Shown here one piece after another: positions 44,658 through 52,762 of a DNA stretch of 64,000 nucleotides (within the stretch, counting starts at the first letter, position 1; every line of letters begins with the position of its first letter). The position numbers were made by a program, and so were the translations under genes. Where the stretch lies: positions 2,799,217-2,863,216 of the forward strand of contig NZ_KI421513.1 of the NCBI RefSeq assembly GCF_000473325.1, written 5' to 3'. This DNA comes from Leisingera caerulea DSM 24564. Lineage in GTDB: Bacteria; Pseudomonadota; Alphaproteobacteria; Rhodobacterales; Rhodobacteraceae. The notes under the pieces are model-generated. The model was not told where the DNA came from and made no database searches. It was given only the letters and a program-made list of their open reading frames with translations.

Positions 44658-44705
44658 TTACCGGCCCATGCGCTTGGTTCCTACGATTACGACTAGGGTG
44701 GTCAC
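44658..44705 (-). CDS. ilv leader peptide
   Basis: A 15-codon frame, GTG 44705 to TAA 44658, preceded by GAGGAG 9 bases away. It encodes MTTLVVIVGTKRMGR, with Leu-Val-Val-Ile-Val in a row. Ribosome stalling at these codons under branched-chain amino-acid shortage would let the downstream RNA form the antiterminator. Order and spacing (leader, 9-bp inverted repeat, terminator, ilvB) are those of classical attenuation. Confidence 0.8.
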   Translation of the reverse strand: MTTLVVIVGTKRMGR

Positions 44706-44968
44706 GTCCACAGGCTCCTCATTGCGTTGCAGCGGACATTATGGGCGCTGGACAGGGGCGTCAACCGGCAAACGTATCAAAAAAGCCCTGCCCGGAGACA
44801 TTTTCTTGCTTGTGCCGTGGGGTGCGGCGAAATATCCGCGAAAATGCACGGTCGCAGAGTTGCGAAATCGTTCAAAACCGGCACGCCGGTGTCCCGAATG
44901 TGCCAGATCGGCGCCCCTGCCGCAGGCAAGCTCAACCTAGGAAAGAGGTAGCAGAGAAGGAAGCGGAC

Positions 44969-45820
44969 ATGATGCAACTCGCCGATCTGGTGGATCTCGG
45001 GCGGTATCCGATTGACCGGCCCGGGTCCAGCGCCTGCGCCCAGCTGATCGCGGATCTGCAGCGCGACCTTGCGGCGGACGGCTGTGCGGTTCTGCCTGGG
45101 TTTGTGCATGAGGCAGGCATAGCCAGGCTGGTGGCAGAGGCAGACGCAGTGGCGGACAAAGGCCACAAGTCCTTTAGCCGCACCAATGCCTATTTCTCCA
45201 AGGACGACAGCACCTTGCCGGAGACCCATCCGGTGCGGCAATTCTACGACCGTTCCAATGCCTTTATCCCGGCCGACAATTTCGGCGCCGGCAGCCCGCT
45301 GCGGGCAATCTACGAATTTCCCGGCTTCATGCCCTTTATCCGCGAGGCGCTGGGAGAGCCGGAAGACCGGTTCTTCCGGTATGACGATCCGCTGGCAGAT
45401 GTGATCATCAACATGGTCGAGGCGGGGCAGGGCTTCCCCTGGCATTTCGATACCAACAATTACACCGTGACGCTGGCAATTCAGAACGGCGACGGCGGCG
45501 GTGAGTTCGAATATGCGCCGATGCTGCGCACCCCCGCGGATGAGAACTACGATGGCGTTGCGCAGGTGCTGGCGGGCGGTTCGCCGCTGGTGCGCAAGCT
45601 GGTGCTGCAGCCCGGCGATCTGCAGATATTCAGGGGCCGGTATTCGCTGCACCGGGTGGCACCGGTTGAAGGACCGCGCAGACGCTATGTCGGCATCTTC
45701 TCCTTTGTCGAGCAGGAGGGCATGTGCGGCGGGGTGGAGCGCACCAGGCAGCTTTATGGCCGGGTCCTGCCGCGCCACTACGAACGTGAAGGCCTGCGCG
45801 CGGACGCGCTGCGGGATTGA
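44969..45820 (+). CDS. 2-oxoglutarate/Fe(II)-dependent oxygenase
   Basis: A 283-aa double-stranded beta-helix oxygenase. The iron facial triad appears as H159-F-D161 in FPWHFDTNNYTVTLAIQN and distal His228 in YSLHRVAP, with Arg237/238 for 2-oxoglutarate. The surrounding sequence (GGEFEYAPMLR) is like the HalD/BesD superfamily of amino-acid-modifying enzymes, but the Asp in HxD is kept, so hydroxylation rather than halogenation is expected. The start is at 44969, where a GGAAGCGG site precedes two ATGs. The next gene begins at, or just past, its end. Confidence 0.85.
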   Translation: MMQLADLVDLGRYPIDRPGSSACAQLIADLQRDLAADGCAVLPGFVHEAGIARLVAEADAVADKGHKSFSRTNAYFSKDDSTLPETHPVRQFYDRSNAFIPADNFGAGSPLRAIYEFPGFMPFIREALGEPEDRFFRYDDPLADVIINMVEAGQGFPWHFDTNNYTVTLAIQNGDGGGEFEYAPMLRTPADENYDGVAQVLAGGSPLVRKLVLQPGDLQIFRGRYSLHRVAPVEGPRRRYVGIFSFVEQEGMCGGVERTRQLYGRVLPRHYEREGLRADALRD

Positions 45821-45870
45821 CAGAGGGGCACCAGGGGGCTGGACGTGCAGCGCGGGTTCGCGATACTTAT

Positions 45871-46920
45871 ATGCAGGTTTCTGCAGGAAAGCCGCTGGTG
45901 CCCAAAGTCATTATCCATTTGCGCAAGAAGCATGTTGATCAAGACCTCTCGCGCGGGTTCCTGCAGCTTTACGGTGTGATCCGTCAGATGCTGGCGGCAG
46001 AGGGCGGCGGCTGTGAAATCCGGGCAATGGACCGGGACATCACGAGCCGCACCCGGCATGTGTCCGGCCGCCGTTTCGAGGATGGCAATCTGCATATTCT
46101 GGATGACCGCAACGTGCAGATGCCGAATGTGCTGAACGCGGCCTTGGCGTACCTGGACGGCTTCTGGCATCTGGACCCGGAGGGAACCCGCGGGTTCAGC
46201 CCCATCGCGGCCAGGGAGTTCCGGGAGGACATGATCCCGTACCAGTACGCCAAGCGGTTTTTCGGCCGGCTGCAGCGGACTTGGAAGGACACCCGCCGGA
46301 CCCGGTACCAGCCGCCAAGGGAGCGGCAGGAGATTCCGCAGGGCGCTGTTTCCGTCTTCTTCCAAGGCTCGTACCCGCTTCGGGCCGGGGCAACGGAATT
46401 TACCGATATCACCATGCTGCAGGATGTGCTGCAGGGCGCGGGCAGCCGGACCGTGCTGGTCAAGCCGCACCCCAGGACAGCGGATATCGGAAGCATGGCA
46501 GAGCTGGCTGAGATTGCAGCGGGCGACAGCCGGGTGGTCATTTCCGGCGCCAATATCCACGATATTCTCGCTGCCAGCTGTGCCACCGTCTCAATAAACT
46601 CAACTGTGGCGATCGAAGGGTTTCTGCACCGCTCTCCCGCCATTCTCTATGGCACGTCTGACTTTCACCATATGGCAGAAACCGTCACCGCGCCGGGGCA
46701 GTTCGCGGAGGCGCTGCACCGCGCACAGGCGCGAACCGGCGGCTATGCCCAGTTCCTGACCTGGTACTTCCGGCACAATTGCCTTGAAATCGGCGCGCCG
46801 GACCTGGAGCAGCGGATCTGGGAGATTTTTGCCCGGGCAGGCTTCCCGCGGGAGCGGTTCGCGTCGGGGCGGGCATTGGACAGACAGGCGGGACACCAAG
46901 ACGGCAGGTCTTTGCTCTGA
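45871..46920 (+). CDS. Capsule polysaccharide synthesis-type glycosyltransferase (KpsS/KpsC-like)
   Basis: A protein of about 349 aa. The last third has the nucleotide-sugar-binding layout of capsule Kdo/GT-B transferases: SVFFQGSYPLRAG, then TVLVKPHPRT, VVISGANIHDILAASCATVSINSTVAIEGFLHRSPAILYG. The H-P near PHPRT and the SINSTVAIEGF loop are the most telling. ATG 45871 is used; TTG 45817, which overlaps the oxygenase stop by 4 bases, is an alternative and would mean tight coupling. Pairing with a 2OG oxygenase suggests joint work on a surface glycan or a small molecule, which is inference. Confidence 0.75.
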   Translation: MQVSAGKPLVPKVIIHLRKKHVDQDLSRGFLQLYGVIRQMLAAEGGGCEIRAMDRDITSRTRHVSGRRFEDGNLHILDDRNVQMPNVLNAALAYLDGFWHLDPEGTRGFSPIAAREFREDMIPYQYAKRFFGRLQRTWKDTRRTRYQPPRERQEIPQGAVSVFFQGSYPLRAGATEFTDITMLQDVLQGAGSRTVLVKPHPRTADIGSMAELAEIAAGDSRVVISGANIHDILAASCATVSINSTVAIEGFLHRSPAILYGTSDFHHMAETVTAPGQFAEALHRAQARTGGYAQFLTWYFRHNCLEIGAPDLEQRIWEIFARAGFPRERFASGRALDRQAGHQDGRSLL

Positions 46921-47021
46921 CGCGATTCCGGACCTTGGCGGCCCCGCCGGTTTCTGGCAGCCTGTGAGGCAAAAGCCCTGCTGCACAAGGCAGGCGGCAA
47001 CCAGCGGAACGGGCAGAGATT

Positions 47022-48167
47022 ATGAATATCACACGGCGTCATTTCGGGTTTGGTCTTACAGCCTTCGGGCTTACGGCCTGCAGCAGCACGGTGCCTGCGG
47101 GGGGCAGCTCCCGCAGCACTGGTCTGCCGGCGGATCTGCGGCCCGTGCCTAATACGGGTTATGACCGGTGGGTGGCTTCCTTCCGCTCCCGGGCTGAGGC
47201 CCGGGGCATTTCCCAATCCACCCTGCGCGCGGCCTTCCGCGGGGCCGGGTATCTGCCCGGGGTTATCAAGCGCGACCGAAACCAGACCGAATTCAAGCGC
47301 ACGCTGGAGGATTATCTGTCCATCGCCGTCTCGGACGAGCGGCTGGCCAAGGGCCGCGCCGCTTTTGCCCGGCACCAGACCATCCTGCGCACTTTGGAGC
47401 GCACCTATGGCGTTGATGCGGAAATCATCTGCGCCATCTGGGGGCTGGAGAGCTTCTTTGGCGAGCGCCGCGGCGACGTGCCGGTGATTTCCGCCACTTC
47501 GACGCTGGCCTATGACGGGCGGCGCGGCTCGTTTTTTGAGAAGCAGCTGATGGCGGCGCTCAGGATCCTGCAGAACGGTGACATCACGCCCGCCCGGATG
47601 ACCGGCAGTTGGGCAGGCGCCATGGGGCATACCCAGTTCATCCCGACCTCCTACCAGGCCTTTGCGGTGGATTTCACCGGCGACGGGCGGCGCGATATCT
47701 GGTCGGAGGACCCAAGCGACGCGCTGGCGTCCACCGCTGCCTATCTGCAAAGGAACGGCTGGACCCGCGGGCTGAAATGGGGCGGAGAGGCCGGGGCGCC
47801 CGGCACCCCCTCAGGCCGTATCATCCAGCCGCAGGCGGGCGGGCCGAAGTTTGCGGTGACCAGCAATTTCAACGCCATCAAGCGCTACAACAACTCGGAT
47901 GCCTACGCGATCGGGGTGGGCCATCTGGCCGACCGCATCGCCGGGGGCGGTCCGCTGCGCGCGGGTTTCCCGCCGGACAAATACGGGCTGACCAAGGATG
48001 ACCGCATCCTGCTGCAAAAACGCCTGACGGCCAAGGGCTTCGATACCGGCGGTGCCGACGGGGTGCTGGGGCCGAAAAGCCGCGCTGCGATCAGCGGCTA
48101 CCAGTCCAGCCGCGGCCTGCCGGTGACCGGCGATCCGTCTCCGGCGCTGCTGGCCAGTCTGAACTAG
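47022..48167 (+). CDS. mltB: Lytic murein transglycosylase, MltB family, lipoprotein
   Basis: A 381-aa outer-membrane-type lipoprotein. The lipobox LTAC has Cys20 after a TAT-like or Sec signal (NITRRHFGFGLTAFG). The SLT_2 catalytic domain is at about 40-300 with Glu143 in IWGLESFFGERRG, WAGAMGHTQFIPTSY and YNNSDAYAIGVGHLADR. A C-terminal peptidoglycan-binding domain (about 320-380; DGVLGPKSRAAISGYQ) completes the protein. It cleaves glycan strands to anhydromuropeptides. It converges on the response regulator gene with a 12-base gap. Confidence 0.93.
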   Translation: MNITRRHFGFGLTAFGLTACSSTVPAGGSSRSTGLPADLRPVPNTGYDRWVASFRSRAEARGISQSTLRAAFRGAGYLPGVIKRDRNQTEFKRTLEDYLSIAVSDERLAKGRAAFARHQTILRTLERTYGVDAEIICAIWGLESFFGERRGDVPVISATSTLAYDGRRGSFFEKQLMAALRILQNGDITPARMTGSWAGAMGHTQFIPTSYQAFAVDFTGDGRRDIWSEDPSDALASTAAYLQRNGWTRGLKWGGEAGAPGTPSGRIIQPQAGGPKFAVTSNFNAIKRYNNSDAYAIGVGHLADRIAGGGPLRAGFPPDKYGLTKDDRILLQKRLTAKGFDTGGADGVLGPKSRAAISGYQSSRGLPVTGDPSPALLASLN

Positions 48168-48179
48168 GGGCAGGGCGCC

Positions 48180-48827
48180 TCAGAACCCGGCGCCGGTGCC
48201 CTGCAGCACCCCGTGCTCCAGCGCATAGCGGGTCAGCCCGGCGGTGGAGGAGATGCCCAGCTTGCGCTTGATGTTCTTGCGGTGGGTTTCGACTGTTCTG
48301 ACCGAAATATCCAGCGCCTGGGCAACTTCCTTGTTGGATTTGCCCTGCGCCAGTTCCAGCAGGATGGTTTGCTCGCGCCCGGTCAGCGCTTCGCGGGTGC
48401 CGTTATCCTTGGGCTTCAGGGAGCCGGCCGCACCGGTGCAGAGATAGGTCTGCCCCTCCATCACCGCGTCAATCGCCTGCTTGATCTCATCCGTCGGCAC
48501 GTCTTTCAGCACATAGCCCATCGCGCCGTGGCTCAGCGCGGTGGAGATATATTCGGCGCTGTCATGCATCGACAGGATCAGGATGCGGGTGCCGGGGTGC
48601 TGTTCCAGGATGATCTCGGTGGCGCTGAGGCCGCCGAGCTTGGGCATATTCAGGTCCATCAGCACCACATCCGGCGCCAGCCTGCCCATCTGGTCCACGG
48701 CATCGCGGCCGTCGGTCAGCGAACCGACCACCTCAATATCGTCGTAGCTTTCCAGGATCGACTGGATGCCCTCGGCGACCATCGGGTGGTCATCCACGAT
48801 CAGAACCTTTACCGGATCAGCCATCAT
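48180..48827 (-). CDS. NarL/LuxR-family response regulator
   Basis: A 215-aa two-component output protein. The receiver domain (about 5-120) has acidic VDDHP, phospho-acceptor Asp58 in VVLMDLNMPKLGG and Lys in YVLKDVPTDE. The LuxR-type helix-turn-helix is at about 148-205 (LTGREQTILLELAQGKSNKEVAQALDISVRTVETH, quoted by its two ends). Two adjacent ATG codons (48827, 48824) follow GGGGGA. The cognate kinase gene lies 58 bases upstream in the same direction, with the TRAP operon divergent beyond it. Confidence 0.92.
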   Translation of the reverse strand: MMADPVKVLIVDDHPMVAEGIQSILESYDDIEVVGSLTDGRDAVDQMGRLAPDVVLMDLNMPKLGGLSATEIILEQHPGTRILILSMHDSAEYISTALSHGAMGYVLKDVPTDEIKQAIDAVMEGQTYLCTGAAGSLKPKDNGTREALTGREQTILLELAQGKSNKEVAQALDISVRTVETHRKNIKRKLGISSTAGLTRYALEHGVLQGTGAGF

Positions 48828-48885
48828 TCCCCCAATGCAGCTTTCCATTGCCCGGGAGCCTTGCACCTTGCCGCATTCTCCCCGG

Positions 48886-50313
48886 TCACGGCAGCTGTGC
48901 AGGCGTTCCCTCTTCGCCCGGCGGCAGCAGATGGCTGAGAGGCAGGCTTGCCTCGATCACCGTGCCGCTTTGGGTGCCCCGTGATGACAGAATGCGCAAG
49001 GTGCCGTCAAGCTGCTCGATCCGTTCCTGCATGTTGCGCAGGCCGATCCCGGGGCCAGTGCGGGCATCCCGCGGCGGCAGGCCGCGGCCATTGTCGGTGA
49101 TCCGCATGGTGGCGCCCTTGGTGTGGCCGCGCAGGTCGATGCTGACCTTGGTGGCGTCCGCGTGGCGTTCGATGTTGGTCAGCGCCTCCTGCGCGATGCG
49201 GTAGAGTGCAATCTTGGAATCCTGGTCCAGCCGGTTGCGGAACACTACGGTTGAGAATGCTGTCTCGATCCCTGTGCGGGCGGCAAAATCATCGGTCAGC
49301 GCCTTCAGCGCGGGCCCCAGGCCCAGATCATCCAGCACCCCGGGGCGCAGATCGCGGCTGATCCGGCGCACCTCGGTAATCGCGGTCAGCAGGCTTTCGG
49401 TGCCTTTCTCCAACGGCGCAACCGCGCCTTCGCCATCGCCGCGGGTCAGGCGGCGGCGGGTGTTGTCCAGCGCATAGCGCACGCCAACCAGCAGTTGGCT
49501 GATGCCATCATGCAGCTCCCGCGCCACCCGGCCGCGCTCCTCCTCCTGGGCGTCGAACACCCGCTGGGTCAGCTCCTTCAGCTTGGCGTCCGCCAGCCGC
49601 CGCTCGCGGATGTTCAGGAACATCCCCGAGGCAAAGACCAGTACCAGAGAAATCAGCGTGATCGCCCCGATATACAGAAATGTGCGCTGCACCCGTGCCT
49701 CCACGTCCGCGCGGGAGGCGGCCACGGTGGCCAGCACATCGTCGATGAACACGCCGGTGCCGATGGCCCACTGCCAGTCCTGCAGGCCCAGCACATAGGC
49801 GATCATCTGCGCCTCTTCCCCGGTGGAGGGCTTTTCCCAGGTGAAGCTGTGCCAGCCGGCGCCGTCGCGCGCCAGCCGGATGAACTCATCCACCACCGGC
49901 ACGCCTGCGCTGTCCGTCAGGCCCGCCCAGTTGCGGTTGATGAATTCGGTCTGCCGCGGGCTGACCAGATTGGTGCCGTCATAGTCATAGACAAAGAAGA
50001 AACCGTCCTTGCCGTAGATCATCGCGCTGAGGATCTGCGCCACCTGTTCCTTGGCCTGCGTATCATCCGGCGCCGCCAGGCCATAGATATGGGCAAAGCC
50101 GTTGCGCGCCTGGGTCACGTAGTTGCGCAATTCCGCCTTCTTGGCCTCCAACAGCTGCACCTCCAGCGCCTGAATCTCGCGCTCGGCCAGGGCGCGCGAC
50201 TGGTAGCCCACCAGAACCGCAATCGCCGTGCCCGCCACGATCAGCGGCAAGGTCATCAGAAGCGACAGTTTCTGCGCGTAGGTAGGGCGCAAAAGTGTTT
50301 CGAAAAGACGCAT
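48886..50313 (-). CDS. Sensor histidine kinase with periplasmic Cache domain
   Basis: A 475-aa membrane kinase. Transmembrane helices lie at about 17-37 and 211-234, enclosing a periplasmic single-Cache domain (about 40-205; DGFFFVYDYDGTNLVSP, WQWAIGTGVFIDDV) of the kind that binds small organic acids. The HisKA_3 dimerisation helix carries His268 in EERGRVARELHDG. The ATPase domain has the N box QEALTNIERHA and ITDNGRGLP. ATG 50313 is chosen, with AGGA upstream. Divergence from a TRAP transporter of the keto-acid type suggests that it senses that substrate. Confidence 0.9.
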   Translation of the reverse strand: MRLFETLLRPTYAQKLSLLMTLPLIVAGTAIAVLVGYQSRALAEREIQALEVQLLEAKKAELRNYVTQARNGFAHIYGLAAPDDTQAKEQVAQILSAMIYGKDGFFFVYDYDGTNLVSPRQTEFINRNWAGLTDSAGVPVVDEFIRLARDGAGWHSFTWEKPSTGEEAQMIAYVLGLQDWQWAIGTGVFIDDVLATVAASRADVEARVQRTFLYIGAITLISLVLVFASGMFLNIRERRLADAKLKELTQRVFDAQEEERGRVARELHDGISQLLVGVRYALDNTRRRLTRGDGEGAVAPLEKGTESLLTAITEVRRISRDLRPGVLDDLGLGPALKALTDDFAARTGIETAFSTVVFRNRLDQDSKIALYRIAQEALTNIERHADATKVSIDLRGHTKGATMRITDNGRGLPPRDARTGPGIGLRNMQERIEQLDGTLRILSSRGTQSGTVIEASLPLSHLLPPGEEGTPAQLP

Positions 50314-50387
50314 CAGCGGGGTCCTGGAATTGGTCAGAATCTTGTACCGAATCATTGTGCAGCCGCCCAGAAGAATCAAAGAGGCAT

Positions 50388-50412
50388 CACACGATTGCGC
50401 CCATTGCGTGTG
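50388..50412. promoter_or_regulatory. Inverted repeat between kinase and TRAP genes
   Basis: CACACG (50388-50393) and CGTGTG (50407-50412) flank 13 bases in the 283-base divergent region. It is a candidate site for the neighbouring response regulator; arms of six bases are weak evidence. Confidence 0.3.
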
Positions 50413-50596
50413 CCGGCATTTGGCGGTTCGCGCCAGAAATGCGCCAACTTTTCCTGTCCGGCCGCGAAAAACGTGCCGTTCTACGCAGTACTAGGTATTC
50501 ACATAAAATTCGCCGCCGCTAGGCTGGCCGCACTCGAACCGATCCGCCCGGGGGGGACCTTCCGGGCAATCCGAATGATAATGGGAGGAATACTTT

Positions 50597-51679
50597 ATGG
50601 ATCGCCGTTCTTTTTTGAAAACGTCCGCACTGGGCGGCTCCGCCGCAGCAGCCGGCACATTGGCCGCGCCGGCCTATGCCCAGGGCAAGCGCACCCTGAC
50701 CATGGTCACCACCTGGGGCCGCGGCCTGGCAGGTGTGCATGACTCCGCGCAGTATGTTGCCGACACCATTACCGCCATGTCCGATGGCAACCTGACCATC
50801 GACCTGAAAGCCGCAGGCGAGCTGGTCGGCGCGTTTGAAGTGTTCGACGCCGTGACCGCAGGCCAGGCCGACATGTACCACGCGGCCGATTATTATTTCG
50901 TCAGCCAGCACCCGGGCTATGCGTATTTCACCGCAGTGCCGTTCGGCATGACCCCGCAGGAGCTGACCAACTGGTACTACCACGGCGACGGCCACGCGCT
51001 GCATGACGAGCTGGGCCAGATCTTTGGCCTGAAGTCCTTCATCGGCGGCAACACCGGCCCGCAGTCCGGCGGCTGGTACAACAAGGAAATCAAAGGCCCC
51101 GAAGACTTTAACGGTCTCAAGTTCCGGATGCCTGGCCTCGGCGGCAAGGCACTGGGCAAGCTGGGCGCCTCCGTGCAGAACATCCCTGGTTCCGAAGTGT
51201 ATCAGGCGCTCTCCTCCGGCGCCATCGACGGCACTGAGTGGATCGGCCCCTGGGCGGACGAAAAGGCCGGTTTCCAGGAAATCACCAAGACCTACTACAC
51301 CGCGGGCTTCCACGAGCCGGGCGCGGCGCTGTCGGTTGCCACCAACCGCGAAGTCTTCGAAAGCCTGTCGCCGGCCCATCAGAAGATCATCGAGATGGCG
51401 TCCGCAGCCGGCCACCAGTGGAGCCTGGCGCAGTTCATGAACAACAACGGCGCAGCGCTGCAGCGCCTGCAGTCCGGCGGCGTGAAGACCCTGGAATTCC
51501 CGGACAGCGTCTGGGATGCCTTCGGCCAGGCCACCAAGGAAACCCTGGACGAGTTCATGGGCGACGAGCTGTTTGCGAAAATCCGCAACAGCGTCGAAAC
51601 CTCAATGAAAGCCTCCTCCGGCTGGATCACCAAGTCCGAAGGCGCCTACCGCGTGCAGCGCGACCGCGTCCTGGGCTGA
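50597..51679 (+). CDS. TRAP transporter solute-binding protein (DctP family, TakP-like)
   Basis: A 360-aa periplasmic binding protein. The twin-arginine signal MDRRSFLKTSALGG has Arg3-Arg4, with cleavage near AYAQ (about 28). It shows the DctP features MVTTWGRGL at the start of the mature protein, FRMPGLGGKAL with the carboxylate-binding Arg, and SSGAIDGTEW. Within the family the pattern resembles the TakP group that binds 2-oxo acids. A GGGAGGA site precedes the ATG. It forms an operon with the two permease genes. Confidence 0.92.
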   Translation: MDRRSFLKTSALGGSAAAAGTLAAPAYAQGKRTLTMVTTWGRGLAGVHDSAQYVADTITAMSDGNLTIDLKAAGELVGAFEVFDAVTAGQADMYHAADYYFVSQHPGYAYFTAVPFGMTPQELTNWYYHGDGHALHDELGQIFGLKSFIGGNTGPQSGGWYNKEIKGPEDFNGLKFRMPGLGGKALGKLGASVQNIPGSEVYQALSSGAIDGTEWIGPWADEKAGFQEITKTYYTAGFHEPGAALSVATNREVFESLSPAHQKIIEMASAAGHQWSLAQFMNNNGAALQRLQSGGVKTLEFPDSVWDAFGQATKETLDEFMGDELFAKIRNSVETSMKASSGWITKSEGAYRVQRDRVLG

Positions 51680-51820
51680 TCCGCCTGACTGGCATTAACC
51701 GGATCCTCCGCCGCAGGCGGGGGATCCACATGCAGTTGCCCTAAGCGCGGGACGGCCGGCCAGCAGCGCCGTGTGCCCAATCCTCCGCCGCAACTTCGCA
51801 GCAATCTTCCCGGGGGAAAC

Positions 51821-52747
51821 ATGCAGGAAGAGAGTGGCATCACCTTCTTTGGCGCAATCTGGGGCGGGCTTGTCTGGCTGATCCAGAACATCGCCGGCGC
51901 CTTTTACAACTTCGGCTACGCCGTCACCCATCCTCAGCTCTGGCTCGACTGGTCGGACAAGGCCTCGATCATGCGTTTCGTCTACTATGGCGGCTCAGTC
52001 GAGTTCTTCTTTGTCGTCTTCACCACCTTCCTGGTGCTGACCGGCATCGGCTTCTACTTCCGCGGCTTCATGTGGGGCATGGTGAGGGGACTTGAGGGGC
52101 TGGCCAACACTCTGGGCCGCTTCTTTGCCTGGGCGGGGCTTCTGATGGTCCTTCAGCAGATCATCATCGTCTTCATGCAGCGGGTGTTCGCACGGCCCGA
52201 CATCAGTTTCGGCTTCGGCATCCCGTTCAGCCAGGATATCAGCTGGTTTGCCGAAGAACTGAAGTTTTACAATGCTCTGGTGGTCTGCCTTTGCGTGACC
52301 TACACCTTTGTGCAGGGCGGCCATGTGCGGGTGGACCTGATCTATTCCGGCATCAGCTTCCGCGCCAAGAAGGTTGTGGATATGGTGGGCTCACTGATCT
52401 TCATGATGCCCGCCGCGGTGCTGACATGGATGTACGGCTGGTTCTTCCTGTGGCGGCATCTGATCGTGCCGAAACCGTCGGCGTCGGACAGCCTTGACCG
52501 GCTGGTGATGAAATCCCGCGCCCTGCGCTGGAACGTCGAGACCATCGGCTTCAGCCCTAACGGGTTCAACGCCTACTTCCTGTTCAAGATCCTGCTGGTG
52601 CTGTTTGCGGGCCTCGTGTTCCTGCACGCCATTGCCTTCTTCTACCGCTCCTTCCTGGAGTTCGTCGAAGGCCAGGGCAGTGAAAACAAATACCTCGACA
52701 AGGATAGTCTTGGAGAGGGTGAAGAAGCCTACGAAGGCACGCACTAA
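51821..52747 (+). CDS. TRAP transporter small permease (DctQ family)
   Basis: A 308-aa membrane protein with the four DctQ helices (VEFFFVVFTTFLVLTGIGFYF, FFAWAGLLMVLQQIIIVFM, LVVCLCVTYTFVQGGHVRVDLIY, FLFKILLVLFAGLVFLHAIAFFY). It keeps the signature GGHVRVDL. It is longer than typical DctQ (about 170 aa), with extra N-terminal and inter-helix segments as in TakQ-type subunits. The start at 51821 follows GGGGGA; upstream codons are not supported. The next gene starts 15 bases after its stop. Confidence 0.9.
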   Translation: MQEESGITFFGAIWGGLVWLIQNIAGAFYNFGYAVTHPQLWLDWSDKASIMRFVYYGGSVEFFFVVFTTFLVLTGIGFYFRGFMWGMVRGLEGLANTLGRFFAWAGLLMVLQQIIIVFMQRVFARPDISFGFGIPFSQDISWFAEELKFYNALVVCLCVTYTFVQGGHVRVDLIYSGISFRAKKVVDMVGSLIFMMPAAVLTWMYGWFFLWRHLIVPKPSASDSLDRLVMKSRALRWNVETIGFSPNGFNAYFLFKILLVLFAGLVFLHAIAFFYRSFLEFVEGQGSENKYLDKDSLGEGEEAYEGTH

Positions 52748-52762
52748 AGGGACGTCGGAAAC

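Noticed and set aside
42881-44968. Upstream 2 kb of an open frame that continues into the 2OG oxygenase gene
   Set aside because: It is antisense to ilvB and has non-protein-like composition; the oxygenase has a good start with a ribosome-binding site at 44969.
44969-45820. Amino-acid radical halogenase
   Set aside because: The metal-binding motif is H159-F-D161; halogenases of this group replace the acidic residue by Gly or Ala.
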